Shown: piece by piece, positions 60,372 through 60,469 of the stretch
Position numbering within the stretch: position 1 is the stretch's first letter
Layout: the number at the start of each line of letters is the position of its first letter
Assembly: GCF_002699855.1 (NCBI RefSeq)
Contig: NZ_LKBW01000090.1
Span: 1-60,469 of the forward strand
Length of the DNA: 60,469 nucleotides
Source: Pseudomonas amygdali
Lineage (GTDB): Bacteria; Pseudomonadota; Gammaproteobacteria; Pseudomonadales; Pseudomonadaceae
Direction: 5' to 3'
The notes under the pieces: model-generated
The model's input: only the letters and a program-made list of their open reading frames with translations
Databases searched by the model: none
Told to the model about the DNA's origin: nothing
Program-made: the position numbers and the translations under genes

Positions 60372-60469
60372 GGGAAATCCTGAAAAAGACTTCCTGATTT
60401 GGCAAAATCTCCGGGCACCAATCGCCGAGCTTTTCGATGATGAATCAAATGACCTTCGCCGATGCCGAA
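60372..60469 (+). mobile_element. left end of an IS5-family insertion sequence
   Basis: The element begins before the transposase start and continues past the right edge. GGGAAATCCTGAAAAAGACTT near 60372 has the look and distance of an IS5-type terminal repeat, but the other end is not in the window, so the exact border is a guess. Confidence 0.55.
60440..60469 (+). CDS. IS5-family transposase, first ten codons
   Basis: The frame reads MNQMTFADAE and stops at the window edge. QMTFADAE is close to the QLTFADSE start of the E. coli IS5 transposase. A second ATG lies one codon before. Confidence 0.65.
   Translation, partial: MNQMTFADAE

Overview
The window is chromosomal DNA of a Pseudomonas, most likely of the P. 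syringae group. The evidence is protein resemblance, the conserved gene blocks fabD-fabG-acpP-fabF-pabC-mltG-tmk-holB-pilZ and purF-cvpA-dedD-folC-accD, an RgsA-type small RNA beside tatD, and Pseudomonas-style REP and CTCTG-loop hairpins between genes. Almost all of it is housekeeping core. I see no prophage, CRISPR array, integron or secretion island. The only mobile DNA is the first few codons of an IS5-family transposase at the right edge.

Layout. 1-7955: a D-2-hydroxyacid (probably D-2-hydroxyglutarate) dehydrogenase, a fumarylacetoacetate hydrolase-like enzyme, two tandem SdiA-regulated-type membrane proteins, rpiA, a broken ilvA, and a DUF2242 lipoprotein. 8189-8407: tRNA-Asp and tRNA-Val with their own promoter and terminator. 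8557-21537, all on the minus strand: fimV, truA, trpF, accD, folC, a SPOR protein, cvpA, purF, metZ and an SDR, headed by an Asd-like protein that lacks its catalytic cysteine. 21623-24401: DUF1285, DUF4823 lipoprotein, TetR regulator, LysE-family exporter. 24604-24726: the sRNA RgsA. 24760-34893, minus strand: fatty-acid synthesis, replication, murein and pilus genes from yceD/rpmF to tatD. 35000-38265: yceF, sppA, a HAD phosphatase and rluC. 38295-42354: rne with a leader of about 650 nt and a strong terminator. 42461-48877: murB, kdsB, ycaR, lpxK, exbD, exbB, comEC. 49014-51538: an ABC exporter and a GST. 51701-55692: fadE, a PA2817-family gene and a pirin.

The most unusual part is 55.8-60.2 kb. 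A complete homodimeric AceE-type 2-oxoacid dehydrogenase E1 stands without an aceF partner. It is divergent from a MarR regulator, and beyond that lies a half-length E1 homologue without thiamine-diphosphate or catalytic motifs. A perfect 18-bp palindrome lies in front of the full E1 and a 15/18 match lies in front of the half E1, which suggests one MarR-controlled regulon. A pirin gene converges on the E1; pirin is reported to bind pyruvate dehydrogenase E1 in Serratia.

The second striking feature is ilvA. Two separate short perfect tandem duplications (80 bp plus one base, and 76 bp) introduce a stop and a frameshift. Removing one copy of each restores exactly 504 codons. This is either a very recent double lesion or an assembly artefact.
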